Of a stretch of DNA of 64,000 nucleotides, positions 38,876-50,646 are shown piece after piece. Positions within the stretch are counted from its first letter, which is position 1; the number at the start of each line of letters is the position of its first letter. Made by a program: the position numbers and the translations under genes. The notes beneath the pieces are model-generated. The model saw only the letters and a program-made list of their open reading frames with translations, made no database searches and had not been told where the DNA came from. Source of the DNA: Glandiceps talaboti (Eukaryota > Hemichordata > Enteropneusta > Spengelidae); the NCBI RefSeq assembly GCF_964340395.1, contig NC_135554.1, positions 9,046,475 to 9,110,474 of the forward strand. The letters run 5' to 3'.

Positions 38876-39592
38876 AAAAATTTTATTCTTGAAATTACAT
38901 TTCTACATAACATGATGAATATAGTTTATTTCAAAGGTAAGAGGTAACAATGAGTGCAGATTATTCCCAAAGTAGCTAGTAAAATTTGAAATTAGGCGGT
39001 ATTAGTTGAATCAAAGTTTGACGGAGCTAAGTAGGGGTTGGTACGAATACGGGAGGGGGTTTCCGGAGATTTGTTGAAATTCAAGGACTAAATGAAGGTG
39101 CTGTTTTAACACGTCAACGTAGTAATAATACTACGTAAAATTTGAATAAAAAAGGGAGCAGTGTGATGCTGGGTTCAGGAGAGGGACCCCCCCCCCCTTC
39201 GCGCGTGTGTGTGTGTGTGTGTGTGTGTTCTCGAGTGTATTAGAAAATAATTTGAGTAACCCCCACCCTTTCACTCTCCGATCTTTAAGTAACCCCCTTC
39301 TGGCTTAGCACTTGTTGGGTCCCCCTCTCCCCCTCTCCGATTCTTCCGACCCTCGGGTCATAAATAATGACGGCGCCGTTAATCTACGTTAAAATTTTAT
39401 AACCTACGTTTCACACACGAAGTCTTCTTTGGAGTAAAAATAGGAGTTTTAAAAGTAGGCGGCGGTATGTACAAGGTAATTTGGTTTTACTTAGTTACAA
39501 CCATGTCTAGAGGAACCTTAACAATAAGGAGGGTCATTTTTACAACAACGTGTGTGTATGGATCGTAATCCACGTCAACAGTCAAACTTGTC

Positions 39593-40235
39593 AAGTGATA
39601 AGTCAGGTACATAAAGTGATAAGTCAGGTACATCAAGTGACAAGTCACGAACGTCAATTGACAAGTCAGGAACGTCAAGTGATAAGTCAGGTCCGTCAAA
39701 TGACAAGTCACGAACGTCAATTGACAAGTCAGGAACGTCAAGTGATAAGTCAGGTCCGTCAAATGACAAGTCAGGAACGTCAAGTGATAAGTCAGGTCCG
39801 TCAATTAACAAGTCAGGAACGTCAAGTGATAAGTCAGGTCCGTGAATTAACAAGTCAGGAACGTCAAGTGACAAGTCAGGTCCGTCAAATGACAAGTCAG
39901 GAACGTCAAGTGATAAGTCAGGTCCGTCAATTGACAAGTCAAGAACGTCAAGTGATAAGTCAGGTCCGTCAATTGACAAGTCAGGAACGTCAAGTGATAA
40001 GTCAGGTCCGTCAAATGACAAGTCAGGAACGTCAAGTGATAAGTCAGGTCCGTCAATTGACAAGTCAGGAACGTCAAGTGATAAGTCAGGTCCGTCAATT
40101 GACAAGTCAGGAACGTCAAGTGATAAGTCAGGTCCGTCAATTGACAAGTCAGGAACGTCAAGTGATAAGTCAGGTCCGTCAAATGACAAGTCAGGAACGT
40201 CAAGTGATTAAGTCGATGTCAAGTGATAAGTCAAT
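39593..40235 (+). repeat. 21-base tandem repeat array (left arm)
   Basis: About 30 units alternate between GACAAGTCAGGAACGTCAA and GATAAGTCAGGTCCGTCAA forms, giving a 21-base unit and a 42-base dimer. Because 21 is divisible by three and the unit lacks stops, long ORFs appear in frames on both strands (249, 204 and 118 codons). These are heptapeptide repeats and not genes. The same array lies inverted at 47765-48040. Confidence 0.9.
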
Positions 40236-40509
40236 TTGTACGAACGTTATATCATTTTGGGCAATCGATAATTCAATCTGGACAGTTGATAATTCATAGC
40301 GTGCAGTTAAATCAAAGCGTACGTTGAAGTCTGCACAAAGCACCCCAGCTAGCTTGGAAGTGAATACACGTCAACCGACGACTACTTTGCAGAACGCATT
40401 TGAAATCGTAGTCTACAAAGCTAGGTATGCTCGTGACAAGTTATATGACCTAGGTCATGATCCGGAAGAAAAACATTACCCGTCTTACATCCAGTAATCA
40501 TGGACGACT

Positions 40510-41198
40510 TAAACTTTGTGCGTGCGCTCGCATATCTTTGCCAGTTTAGGCATTTTGCGGAATGACCTTCAAAATGATGTTGAAGTAGTAGGCCGAATTC
40601 AATGTCTTGTACGTCTACTGCGTCAGTTGAATGCCATAGGTATGTGTAGTAACGAAGTTGTCCAACTCGTTCAAGAAGCTCTACATGAACTTGAATTTGA
40701 ACAGTTGGATCATGATAATACCAACATGGCCAACGAACGGTATCATTCCACACTGATTTCAAGCCGAATTGGAAGACCATCCTAGTATAACATACCAGCG
40801 AAACAGCTGAAATTCCTAGTGGGAATGGGTTTCACAACTGTGAAAATTGCGAACATGTCGAGTGTCAGTGATCAACCATACAACGCCGACTGAGACATTT
40901 TGGAATAATGATAGGTGAGACTTACTCAGGACTAACTGATGAAGAATTAGACGAGAAAGTCCGTGAAATACAAAGAGATTTTCCTAACTGTGGCTATAGA
41001 CGAATGATTGGTTTTCTGCGCTCGAGAAATCTTCGTGTACAACAAAGTAGGGTTAGAGATACCCTTTAAGAATTACAGAGTTGATACGCACGGTGTTCTG
41101 ATGCGGGCACTTGAAGTACGTTCAGTAAGCAGAAGGCAATATCACGTCCACTCACCTTTAGCTCTATGGCACATTGATGGAAATCACAAACTTATTCA
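40510..41198 (+). pseudogene. rve-type integrase relic, exon 1 (HTH and start of catalytic domain)
   Basis: The product resembles the uncharacterised rve-core integrase family that is expanded in many aquatic animals. In three frames one reads SLGILRNDLQNDVEVVGRIQ, then after an in-frame TAG at 40783 a helix-turn-helix-like stretch (KQLKFLVGMGFTTVKIANM). After a frameshift near 40880 comes RRLRHFGI, DEKVREIQRDFPNCGYRRM and FLRSRNLRVQQSRVRDTL. After another near 41060 comes VLMRALEVRSVSRRQYHV and then LALWHIDGNHKLI, where the aspartate is the expected first acidic catalytic residue. The exon ends at a GTAAGT donor (41199) in phase 2. The family assignment comes from remembered motifs. Confidence 0.65.
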
Positions 41199-41275
41199 GT
41201 AAGTTTTAAAATATTACTTCGTTGTTTATTGTGCAATCATTTTTTATACATAGTTTTTATGGTTTTGTTGTGTCT

Positions 41276-41339
<64 letters not shown>

Positions 41340-41583
41340 AATATTATAAACATAGAGAAAAAAAAACCCATACAAATGCAAGAATATCAAAAATGTATAT
41401 CATAGACAATTGTACTGCACATTACAAACCAGTAATTTTTCAAAGGGTTAATTTATAGTATGTGTCTGTATATGGGTGCTGTCTCTCTGCTTGTGCTGTC
41501 ATTTACTATCCCTTTTTGTTTGCCTGTAAGTATGTATGTCCATCAGTGTCTCTCCATCCATCCATCTGTCTGTCTGTGTTAGG

Positions 41584-41665
<82 letters not shown>

Positions 41666-41918
41666 GTCTCTCTCTCTGTCTCTGTCTCTCTCTCTGTCTG
41701 TCTGTCTGTCTGTCTCACTCTCTCTCGCCCTCTGACACACTCTAACTGTTCATTTAAATATATATGTAAAGTATATAATATATATATATATATACACATA
41801 TATATATATAGTGTGTGTATATATTATTATTATTTAATATTTAATAATTAGCATTACTGAACAGAGGTTCACTTGTGCTATAACCTATAAGCATGGTGAC
41901 ATGTCTGTGTGTGCATGT

Positions 41919-41968
<50 letters not shown>

Positions 41969-42693
41969 GACATACAATTGAAAACTGTCAGACTGATTGG
42001 CCTAGTATTTGGTGGTGAGGGTGTGTAGATTGAAAATTGTTCAAATGAAAATGATCACAACAGAGATGTGAATTTTGGGTCAAAATATGTGATTCATGGT
42101 GTGGGAAAATGCCTCGACCAGGCCTAGAAATGAAAGGTTAGTTATTGTTTTGTTAATGTCGTTTAAATCTGTTGTGGTCTACTTGACATCTCAATGTCAA
42201 TGTGTCAATGCATAAAGTTTAACCTTGGTTTGCGGTGGCTTGGAAATTTTAGCACAGCTGAATTAAATCATAGACACTGTCTATGATTAAAACAGGTGCA
42301 TTCATGCTACAGGCATGATAAATAGTCTTGCCCATGAATATCTGTCTGTCTGCCTATATGTGTGGTTGATTTAAATTTAAAGAAACTTAGAATGTATGTA
42401 TGTATGTATGTATGTATGTATGTATGTATGTATGTGTGTGTATGTATGTATGTGTGTATGTATGTATGTATGTATGTATGTATGTATGTATGTATGTGTG
42501 TGTGTATGTGTGTAGATGACTTAAATGTAAAAGCCGCCCAATTGATTGCCCTAGCATTTATATCTATATCATGTATACTAGTGGTGTTTTTGTGCAATAT
42601 GTATTCTGGCTTAGCATTTATGACCCATTTTAGTGTTCCTTTATATAATTTTGAGTATTTCAATCATGCCATTATTGTGTTTTATACTTATAG
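41199..42693 (+). other. Intron of the integrase relic with microsatellites
   Basis: Bounded by GTAAGT at 41199 and TTATAG at 42688-42693. It contains (GAT)n at about 41276-41338, (TC)n with (TCTG)n at about 41585-41716, short AT tracts near 41780, (GT)n at about 41924-41964 and (GTAT)n at about 42393-42515. All ORFs in these tracts are artefacts. Confidence 0.6.
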
Positions 42694-42834
42694 GTGGCGT
42701 TTTGTTATTCATGGAGGAATTGATGGTTACTCCAGAAAAGTCATTTTTTTAAAACTGTATGGGTCAGTGGTCTTTTAGCCTTTGCAAATTCCAGTGGTAC
42801 AGTTGGAAGGGAGGTCTTCCCATCCACAGAACAA
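42694..42834 (+). pseudogene. rve-type integrase relic, exon 2, catalytic core deleted
   Basis: Joined to exon 1 it reads QWRFVIHGGIDGYSRKVIFL, the expected continuation of the catalytic domain after HIDGNHKLI; the second acidic region begins at GGIDGYSR. The frame then shifts by one. The next residues, VWVSGLLAFANSSGTVGREV, belong well downstream of the core in intact relatives, near the conserved L-W-x-x-G motif. The middle of the DDE core, with the remaining catalytic residues, is therefore missing at about 42755. The exon ends at a GTAAGT donor (42835) in phase 0. Confidence 0.6.
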
Positions 42835-42904
42835 GTAAGTATAAATATATCTATACAAACCTGTTAGTGTGTTAATAAGACTACTTAGGGAAACTGACAA
42901 AACA

Positions 42905-44105
42905 TACCTAAGGATACAGGGTTGTAGACATACCTGTATTAGCCCTATGGTGGTATAGCCACACACATATCTAGTACAGGGTTGTAGACATAACTGTATC
43001 AGCCATGTGGTGGTATAGCCACACACATATCTAGTACAGGGTTGTAGACATTACTGTATTAGCCATGTGGTGGCACTGGTATAGCCACACACATACCTAG
43101 TACAGAGTTGTAGACATAACTGTATCAGCCATGTGGTGGTATACCCACACACATATCTAGTACAGGGTTGTAGACATTACTGTATTAGCCATGTGGTGGT
43201 ATAGCCACACACATGATATCTAGTACAGGGTTGTAGACAAAAGTGTATTAGCCCTATGGTGGTATAGCCACACGCATATCTAGTACAGAGTTGTAGACAT
43301 AAGTGTATTAGCCCTATGGTGGCACTGGTATAGCCACACACATATCTACTGGTAGTACAGATTTGTAGACATAACTGTATTAGCCCTATGGTGGCATAGC
43401 CACACATACCCAGTACAGAGTTGTAGACATAACTGTATTAGCCATGTGGTGGTATAGCCACACACATATCTAGTACAGGGTTGTAGACATAACTGTATTA
43501 GCCCTTTGGTGGTTTAGCCACACACATACCTAGTACAGAGTTGTAGACATAACTGTATTAGCCATGTGGTGGTATAGCCACACACATATCTAGTACAGGG
43601 TTGTAGACATAACTGTATTAGCCCTATGGTGATATAGCCACACACACATCTAGTACAGGGTTGTAGACCTAACTGTATTAGCCCTATGGTGGTATAGCCA
43701 CACACATACCTAGTACAGAGTTGTAGACATAACTGTATTAGCCCTATGGTGGTATAGCCACACACATATCTAGTACAGGGTTGTAGACATAACTGTATTA
43801 GCCCTATGGTGATATAGCCACACACATATCTAGTACAGGGTTGTAGACCTAACTGTATTAGCCCTATGGTGGTATAGCCACACACATACGTAGTACAGAG
43901 TTGTAGACATAACTGTATTAGCCATGTGGTGGTATAGCCACACACATACGTAGTACAGAGTTGTAGACATAACTGTATTAGCCCTATGGTGGTATAGCCA
44001 CACACATACGTAGTACAGGGTTGTAGACATAACTGTATTAGCCCTATGATGGTATAGCCACACACATATCTAGTACAGGGTTGTAGACATAACTGCATTA
44101 GCCCA
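42905..44105. repeat. 60-base minisatellite, about 20 units
   Basis: The unit contains TAGTACAGGGTTGTAGACAT, AACTGTATTAGCC and a short hairpin around GGTGGTATAGCCACACAC. Units vary between CCATGTGGTGG and CCCTATGGTGG forms, and a few have 6-15 base insertions. It lies in the second intron of the integrase relic. Minus-strand ORFs rich in LCLQPCTRYVCGY are repeat artefacts. Confidence 0.92.
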
Positions 44106-44280
44106 CAGCTGTTGTAGCAGCCTTGGATAACATATCCAATAACGGCTTTGGTGTACGCAAGACTGAGTCATACTTTAATTCAACCTGTTTAGCAACTTGT
44201 ATTCCAACAATCATATATTTCTTAGCATGGATGTGGAAAGTGGCAGTTTGAACATCATGAACTTTTTTCCTGACCGCCAT
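44098..44280 (-). CDS. Unrecognised 60-codon ORF
   Basis: The minus strand reads MAVRKKVHDVQTATFHIHAK, IVGIQVAKQVELKYDSVL and LLDMLSKAATTAVG, which looks more protein-like than its neighbours. It abuts the 60-base minisatellite at its 3' end. A CCAG lies just upstream of the ATG, so it could be an exon start, but no good donor is visible. I do not recognise the family. Confidence 0.25.
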   Translation of the reverse strand: MAVRKKVHDVQTATFHIHAKKYMIVGIQVAKQVELKYDSVLRTPKPLLDMLSKAATTAVG

Positions 44281-44988
44281 GTACTGGCAGTGTGAGCAAT
44301 ACTGTATTATGGTTAAGAGTATTTCCTGCAGCTATATGAATCATGATTGATGCTCAACATACATGCATCTATGGTTCAGAGATGTGTATTATGTACAGTC
44401 TATGCATAGAGATGAAATGCATATCTGTGTAGTAGGTATACTTCTGACAACCATGTGGAAGAGCAGTAGCAAAACATACCCTGCAACATGGACATGATAT
44501 ACAATGTTCCTATGTAATCTTGCATATGTTAGTTGGCATAACATTTAATCCTGCATGTATTTCAATCTCACATATTATTCCTTTAAAATGTTCCTAGATA
44601 CTCACACCTACTTTTCTGTCACAGTCTCAGTTTGTCAATTAAGTGTTAAAATGTAGATTGTATGTGTGATGGAATTCAATTGTTTTGCCTCAATACTTCA
44701 TGATGTGCAGAAATTTGTATTAATTCTTTATTTGCAACATTTACATGTCATATATCCAGTGAGTTGTTTTACTATAATTGTTTTATTATTTTTGATAAGT
44801 ATGTAGTATTGACATTCATATACAGTACCGTCATACATACATATGGACAGAACAACACCTATTGGCAGGGTTGTATTATTGAAGCTATTAACAACTTAAT
44901 TTTCTTCTATTTAGACCAAATTCTTTTGCAACAGTAAGTTTGGCAAAGTCAGGTTTCCATTATCTCATTTTCAATTTTCATTTGACAG

Positions 44989-45198
44989 GATTTGGAATAT
45001 GGTGTTGATTGGGAAGGCCCAACTCCAACAAATGGACCAGAACTTGTAAGTGTAACAGTTCCTGATGTGACAATACCACTTGAAGAGGAGAAATATAGAG
45101 AATTGTGCATGTTGATCGACCCACTTGCAGAATTATCAAGTAATGGGATTGATATACATGTATATGTAGTTAACATAGTTAACTCTTGCCTGTCATGA
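44989..45198 (+). pseudogene. rve-type integrase relic, exon 3 (C-terminus)
   Basis: The acceptor TTTGACAG ends at 44988, and the exon continues exon 2 in phase 0. It reads DLEYGVDWEGPTPTNGPELV, then VTVPDVTIPL, LCMLIDPLAELSSNGIDIHV and a TGA stop at 45196-45198. The acidic Y-G-V-D-W-E-G-P block followed by a D-P-L and G-I-D-I motif matches the C-terminal tail I recall for this integrase family. Exon 3 is intact although exon 1 is not, and no polyadenylation signal was assigned. Confidence 0.55.
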
Positions 45199-46990
45199 TA
45201 AAGTACCAATGGTTGAATATTGGTAACAAACTAATGGAGTATTCAAAAAGATCAAGGTCATGTTATATTTGATGTCAAGACACTGACTAAAGGACAACAA
45301 AAAGACAGGGAAATATGAGTATTTTTATAAATTGCAGGTTCTAGTAAGTCATTGTATGGTTTTACATCATCTACAAATGTACATCATCTACATACACGAG
45401 AAATAGAAAGTTGTGGTGTTTTAGGGCTTCTTTCATCCAGAACATGGTTTATTTACCTTTATTTAATTTATTTTGTGCTCCCCTTTGGCCTTAATTATTA
45501 ATTTACAACAATGAATAAGTTCTAAACCAGAATGCATACATTTACTTAAATTTATGTTGCCTCATCACTATGCACGTTCAACAAGTCAATCTCTATGGGC
45601 GTTTCTAGTCATTCGAAACATGTGAAGTGTAAACGATGTATTGTATTCAGCTGTTTGATACAGTAATGGAACTAAGTGGTATTTCCATAACTCTTGAACA
45701 ATCATGAAAAGTGTTGTGTGCAATTCTTATTGACCTATATTCTGTCCAACCTTATCAATGATTATGCACAACTGTTAGGCAAAAATATTGTTTTCAGTAT
45801 TTCAGCCAAAAAAGTGGTTTCAGATCCTTATGTGTCATTGCTCTCATAGGGCACCTAGGGGGCTTACCTTACGACATTCAATGCAGCAGAAGATCTGCAC
45901 AGGTTTATCGCGCATTCATTGTGATATGATCCTATATCAATCTAGATATTCATAGAATTTGATGCTTTTTGGGGGTTTGAACCGACAACAGGTCTATAGA
46001 TGGCTTTGACAGTGATATAGTACCACAGATAGTAATTGTACTTTGTGATAGTGCTGTCATGTCATTTATTGTGAACATGTACCATTATTTTAACAAAAAT
46101 GTATCATGGTATACATGTATATTTTAATAAAATGAATAAACATTTCATGTTGACCAAGAATAACTTGCAGATGCATGTATGTTATGATTTCATAGTGCAT
46201 GCTTTGGTGTACATGTAATGTTCTATTGCATTATCAGACACAGAAATGTTTTAATTCCCTAAAATTATTATGACAGTACAGGACACAAGAATTTTCTGAG
46301 AACATTTTTATTACAATTAAGCTCAAAATATCTCAAACTTCTCAAAAAACTAAATACTTTTTTAAAGGACTTACTGAAATTAACCTATTAAATGCATCAA
46401 AGTTAAGGCTAATTTTGTCCCAACTATCTAACTGATTAAAGTCTTTGACAAGTAACTCATCATCAGAAGTTGTCACCTCAATCATAAGTTTTCACATCTG
46501 TTCTAAAAGAAAGTGCAATGATATAATTTAAGCAGCATATGAATCGACTATCTGGACTTCTTAATGTACAACCGAAGCAGTAACCCATTGTTGTTTCCAA
46601 GATATTGTCACTTAGCCCCGAAATCTAAGCTGTAATCAGTGTAGTGAGAAGCATTAGAGAGGATTGGTGACATCAAAAATGGAAAGAATTACTTCAAGTT
46701 TATGCAATACATTGAATTGGAGAAAACACAACTAAATTTCTAAGGTTACATTGATCATAGGTAGACACTGGATTAAGTTTTGTGTGTTGTAGAGGAAAAA
46801 AAATAATGTTAGAAATTATGAAAACAACTAATGCATTCGTCTTGCCATCTATGTTTCTAAAAATGTGGCAAAAATTACATTTCTGGCAACTTACTACCAA
46901 CTGTGATTAAACTTACACCAGTCCAGTGAATGTATAGTATGTATAGCAGTAAAGGTGACAAAAACATGAAACCAACAGCTTAAATTCATA
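45199..46990. other. No recognised gene
   Basis: AT-rich sequence between the integrase relic and the zinc-finger exon; no clear repeat. Confidence 0.4.
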
Positions 46991-46996
46991 CAGTAC

Positions 46997-47151
46997 CTCT
47001 GTGTCACTAACTCCAGTGTTTGGTTCAACGTCAGATTGGTCCTCACTTTCACTGATGGACAGATCATCAACATCTACAATACAAACTTTTTGATGATTTT
47101 CCAAACAGCCTATAGTAACTTCCTTTCCACAATTCATACAGGATACTTTGG
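46997..47151 (-). CDS. Putative exon with a UBZ4-type zinc finger
   Basis: The minus strand encodes SCMNCGKEVTIGCLENHQKV followed by C. The spacing C-x2-C-x11-H-x3-C is exactly that of UBZ4/RAD18-type ubiquitin-binding zinc fingers. An acidic, serine-rich tail (DVDDLSISESEDQSDVEP) follows, ending SDTE at a GTACTG donor in phase 0. A CGCAG acceptor at 47152-47156 leaves an open frame; an upstream CTTTAG would include a stop. In animals such fingers occur in DNA-repair proteins and in HECT-type ligase-like families. Its role here, including any link to the opposite-strand integrase, is unknown. Confidence 0.45.
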
Positions 47152-47159
47152 CTGCGTTA

Positions 47160-47764
47160 CTTTCTCACTCTTCCTAAAGCAGAAAAAAATTACAAATAAT
47201 TAAATCTTACTTGATTATTCAATGTTTAATTAAAAACAGTAGTTACAAACATTTATCAAGCTATACAGGTCTTCTTTAGGGCCACAAGCTTGACTAGTTC
47301 CTAGGAACTATTTTTACAATATCTATTTTGTGTAATTTTGATATTTTGTATATTTGCGGATAAATCTAGAGTATTTTGTAAGTCTGTAAATTTCTGGCAA
47401 TAAAAGTTTTTATATTAATATAAATTAGTATTTGTTAAATGCTGATATCAGATTTTTTTAAGGTGGTATGTATGTCAAAGGTACACAAGTTCACTGTGCC
47501 AGCTTTCCACCTTTCTATTGCTGGGGTTCCCATACCTTAAACACCGGGATATGGCCAAGGTCAGTTAAAATGTAATCGATACACACAAATCAAATAAAAT
47601 TTTCACCCTTTTGCCAAATCTGATGTGTGCTGAAATGAGTGTCTAAGAAAAATAAATCACCATTCCAGTATTTTCAAAGCTTCAACCTATCATAAGATCA
47701 ATCTGTATATGTTAGCTATGTGCCCCTTATGTATTAGTCTTTCTTTGTATAAATTTGTTTTAAA
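47160..47764. other. No recognised gene
   Basis: AT-rich spacer up to the right 21-base array. Confidence 0.4.
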
Positions 47765-48040
47765 ATCTATTTCCTTGACGTTCCTGACTTGTCATTTGAC
47801 AGACCTGACTTATCACTTGACGTTCCTGACTTGTCAATTGACTGACCTGACTTAACACTTGACGTTCCTAACTTGTCAATTGAAGGACCTGACTTAACAC
47901 TTGACGTTCCTGACTTGTCATTTGACGGACCTGACTTGTCAATTGACGGACCTGACTTAACACTTGACGTTCCTGACTTGTCAATTGACGTTCCTGACTT
48001 GCCATTTGATGTACCTGACTTATCACTTGTTAGTAAAAGA
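47765..48040 (-). repeat. 21-base tandem repeat array (right arm, inverted)
   Basis: About 13 units with the same two alternating forms as at 39.6-40.2 kb, but in the opposite orientation. A few units carry ACTTAACACTTGACG variants not common in the left array. Heptapeptide ORFs on both strands are artefacts. Confidence 0.9.
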
Positions 48041-48197
48041 TCCACCATGTCAAATAATGACTAATTACAGGCAGCTGAAAGAACAATAGCACTAACACAT
48101 TATTTGGCTAGTTTCATATTTTGTCAGTATTATTTGCATCGAATTAAGGTATCGAAAGTCTTTAGCTTTGCTATGTTGCTGATTATTCTATCAACCA

Positions 48198-48262
48198 ACC
48201 AACCGACCAACCAACCAACCAACCGACCAACCAACCAACCAACCAACCAACCAACCAACCAA
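48198..48262. repeat. (CCAA)n microsatellite
   Basis: AACC tetranucleotide tract with a few ACCG variants. Confidence 0.9.
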
Positions 48263-48299
48263 TCGGTTGAGTATTGTATAATTTATGTTTATAAGGATC

Positions 48300-49440
48300 T
48301 AAAGGTGGAAGAAAGTAAGAAGTAAGGATTCACTTTGGAAGGGAGCGAACTGAAGGAAATAGCTAGTTCTAGACTAGGAGCTTCGAACTGCTCCGCGGCT
48401 ACTTCTAAAATGATTCAAAGTTAACCATGAACACTGTGTGATGTCTGCTAGCTAATTATTTAAAGTCAATGTGATCCTGTGTACAAGTGGAGATATAAAA
48501 GTGATTCTAGTACAGTTACATGATCTGCTAGCTAAGTGGAAATAGGAGAGTAACACTTGTGGAAAACTAACACAGATCGAGATGCAAAGTTAACATTGGA
48601 GGTCGACACATTTGTTACACTAGAGACCAACCACGTTTTGTTACAGTAGTGACGGGATTACAATGAATATCAGATCAACATATTATCCCTCAAAATCAAA
48701 TTAAAAGTCAGAATATAATTTAAAGAAAGGAACTACTGTATATGAAAAAATATATTATAAGAAATCCGACAGGAATTTCATATAGACCTATTAAAATGAT
48801 TAATCTGAATAATTTGGTCTTGACCTTCAATAATCAAGGTCATGAACTCAATGCATAGATATACGTTGAAAACATTTGTACACACACTTGTATAGTGCAA
48901 CCTGCTTTCTGAATTCAAACAAAAATATTGGGATTTATAGTAAAAGAAGATTTTGAAATTTGAAAATGCAAAAAACTAGTTTAAGTTTAGTAAAAGATTA
49001 GTTTAAAAAGTTTAGTTAAGATATACATGCAGAACTACTCAGAGATATCAGAAAACGTACCTGTGTGGCAACTATCACTGCAGAGTCACTGCAGAGTAGT
49101 ATCAACCAGCCCTTCCAGCTCGTTGACTATATGAATAGATCAAAGTCGTGACATGAAATATGCATTCTTTTCAGTTAGAACAACATATTCTCCTCGTAAC
49201 CAATAAACAATAACCGATATGTTTTTTGGCATTAAATACATAAATAATTTTGCAGTGATTTGCAAATAAAATACAACCACTAGAAAAAACTAAATGAAAA
49301 CAATATTATGACCGTAAGCTACTTTTCTTTAAAGAAATACAATTGCGAGGTAAAGGCCAAAAGGTCATTCTATGGTCAAATGATTTTATCCTAACTTATT
49401 AATTAACTTGTCTATAAGTAAGTTTGTTTTAATAAGAAAT
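48300..49440. other. No recognised gene
   Basis: AT-rich, without supported features, up to the RTE-like LINE fragment. Confidence 0.4.
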
Positions 49441-49681
49441 GCCAACTCGTTCTGTTGTATATTGATTACGCAAAATCATTCGACTGTGTACACCACGGGC
49501 CTTTGCTAACTATAATGCACGAAATGGCTTTTCCAGAGTATATTATTCACCTGTTGGAAAATCTCTATCTCAACCACAGCGTAACAGTGAAAGCGGAAGT
49601 TGGCTGCAGCGACTCTTTTCCGCTAGGTAAAGGTGTCAGCCAAGTTGTTATATTATCTCCACATCTTTTAAATCTATACAC
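49440..49681 (+). pseudogene. RTE-like LINE reverse transcriptase, fragment 1
   Basis: The translation reads LLYIDYAKSFDCVHHGPLLT, EMAFPEYIIHLLENLY, FPLGKGVSQVVILSPHLLNL and YT. It matches reverse transcriptase from the F/Y-x-D-x-x-K-A-F-D motif to the L-S-P-x-L-F-N motif of RTE/BovB-type LINEs. The 5' part is absent. The frame is cut at 49681 by the composite insertion and resumes at 54388. Confidence 0.7.
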
Positions 49682-49985
49682 TGTGGCTATTAGAAGGCAG
49701 GTTCCTGTGAGGTAGAGGGCGGGAAACGGTGGAGAGAGAGGAGTCGCTCGTAGTGTGGCTAAAAACGGAATGTCTTTATTTCCAAGTATAACAAACCAAT
49801 AGCTAGAGTTTACAGGAAGTGAATAACAATTAATATTGGTATAAGAGATATATGATTGTGTCAATATATATGTACAACATCTTTTTATGTAAAGTATTAC
49901 TGATATTTATGAGAACATTCTTAAAATGACCTTTGATGTTCATGACATTGCTTCGGGGGCGCAGAGAGTAAACTTGAATTGAAAC
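49682..49985 (+). repeat. Left inverted terminus of the composite insertion
   Basis: Roughly 300 bases whose reverse complement is at 53743-54387. It lacks the palindrome and the long (GA)n tract of the partner. Confidence 0.7.
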
Positions 49986-50646
49986 ATAATTTAAGGAATG
50001 GAATTTCTTATTTATTCCAATACTTTACTTATGTTTTAATGGCAAATGGAAAAGACAGTGAATATACCAAGTTTATATTGCTATCGGATCCTGTGAACCC
50101 AGAAAGTGCCTTCAATACCTTTATCAGTTCAGTCGGTCGTCAAAACGCATTTGGAAGCTAATCCGTCACCCTTAGCAACATATCTTGAGAGACACATATA
50201 CGTGGACAACGTAGTTACCGGGACAACGGATTCTAAATCGGCTATCAAGTACTACAAAACCGCTAATTCGTTGATGCAATCTAGTGTATTTAAACTTCGC
50301 ACATGGGTTTCTAACGATAAGAAAATGAATAAAATCGCACAACTAGACAGCGTACTTGAATCTAAAAACAATGTTAATGTTCTAGGTATGAAATGGATGA
50401 CCCGCTCCGACGATCTAACCTACACGTCGAAACCAGTAGAATATAACATCCTTACCCCTCGACTATGTATCGCCCGTACACGTCAAGGCTAAATCGTTCA
50501 TCCAAAAACTATGAAAAGATAAACTAGTGGGACGAACCCATTCCAGAATCTATGGAAAAGAAATGGAAAGAAATTATCGTCGATCTGAAGGAAATTCAAA
50601 ACGTGACATTTCCGCGCCAATATATGTCAGACATCAACCCCATCAA

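Larger units (their letters stand above)
39593..48040. mobile_element. Candidate large transposon bounded by inverted 21-base arrays
   Basis: The arrays at 39593-40235 and 47765-48040 are inverted relative to each other, and both begin at the outside with AAGTGATAAGTCAGGTACAT. Between them lies the integrase relic with its introns. The sequence just inside the left array recurs at 6.0-6.35 kb. That combination (inverted termini, an integrase and multicopy sequence) is what a transposon would show. No target duplication was found (AAACTTGT on the left, TTAGTAAA on the right), so this is an inference. Confidence 0.4.

Noticed and set aside
39550-40299. 249-codon plus-strand ORF and 204- and 118-codon minus-strand ORFs
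   Set aside because: All are translations of the 21-base tandem array; a stop-free unit divisible by three stays open in frames on both strands. There are no start context, splice sites or non-repeat residues to support a gene.
42905-44105. CRISPR-like array of 60-base units
   Set aside because: The units are contiguous and diverge gradually, with no unique spacers. This is a eukaryotic minisatellite.
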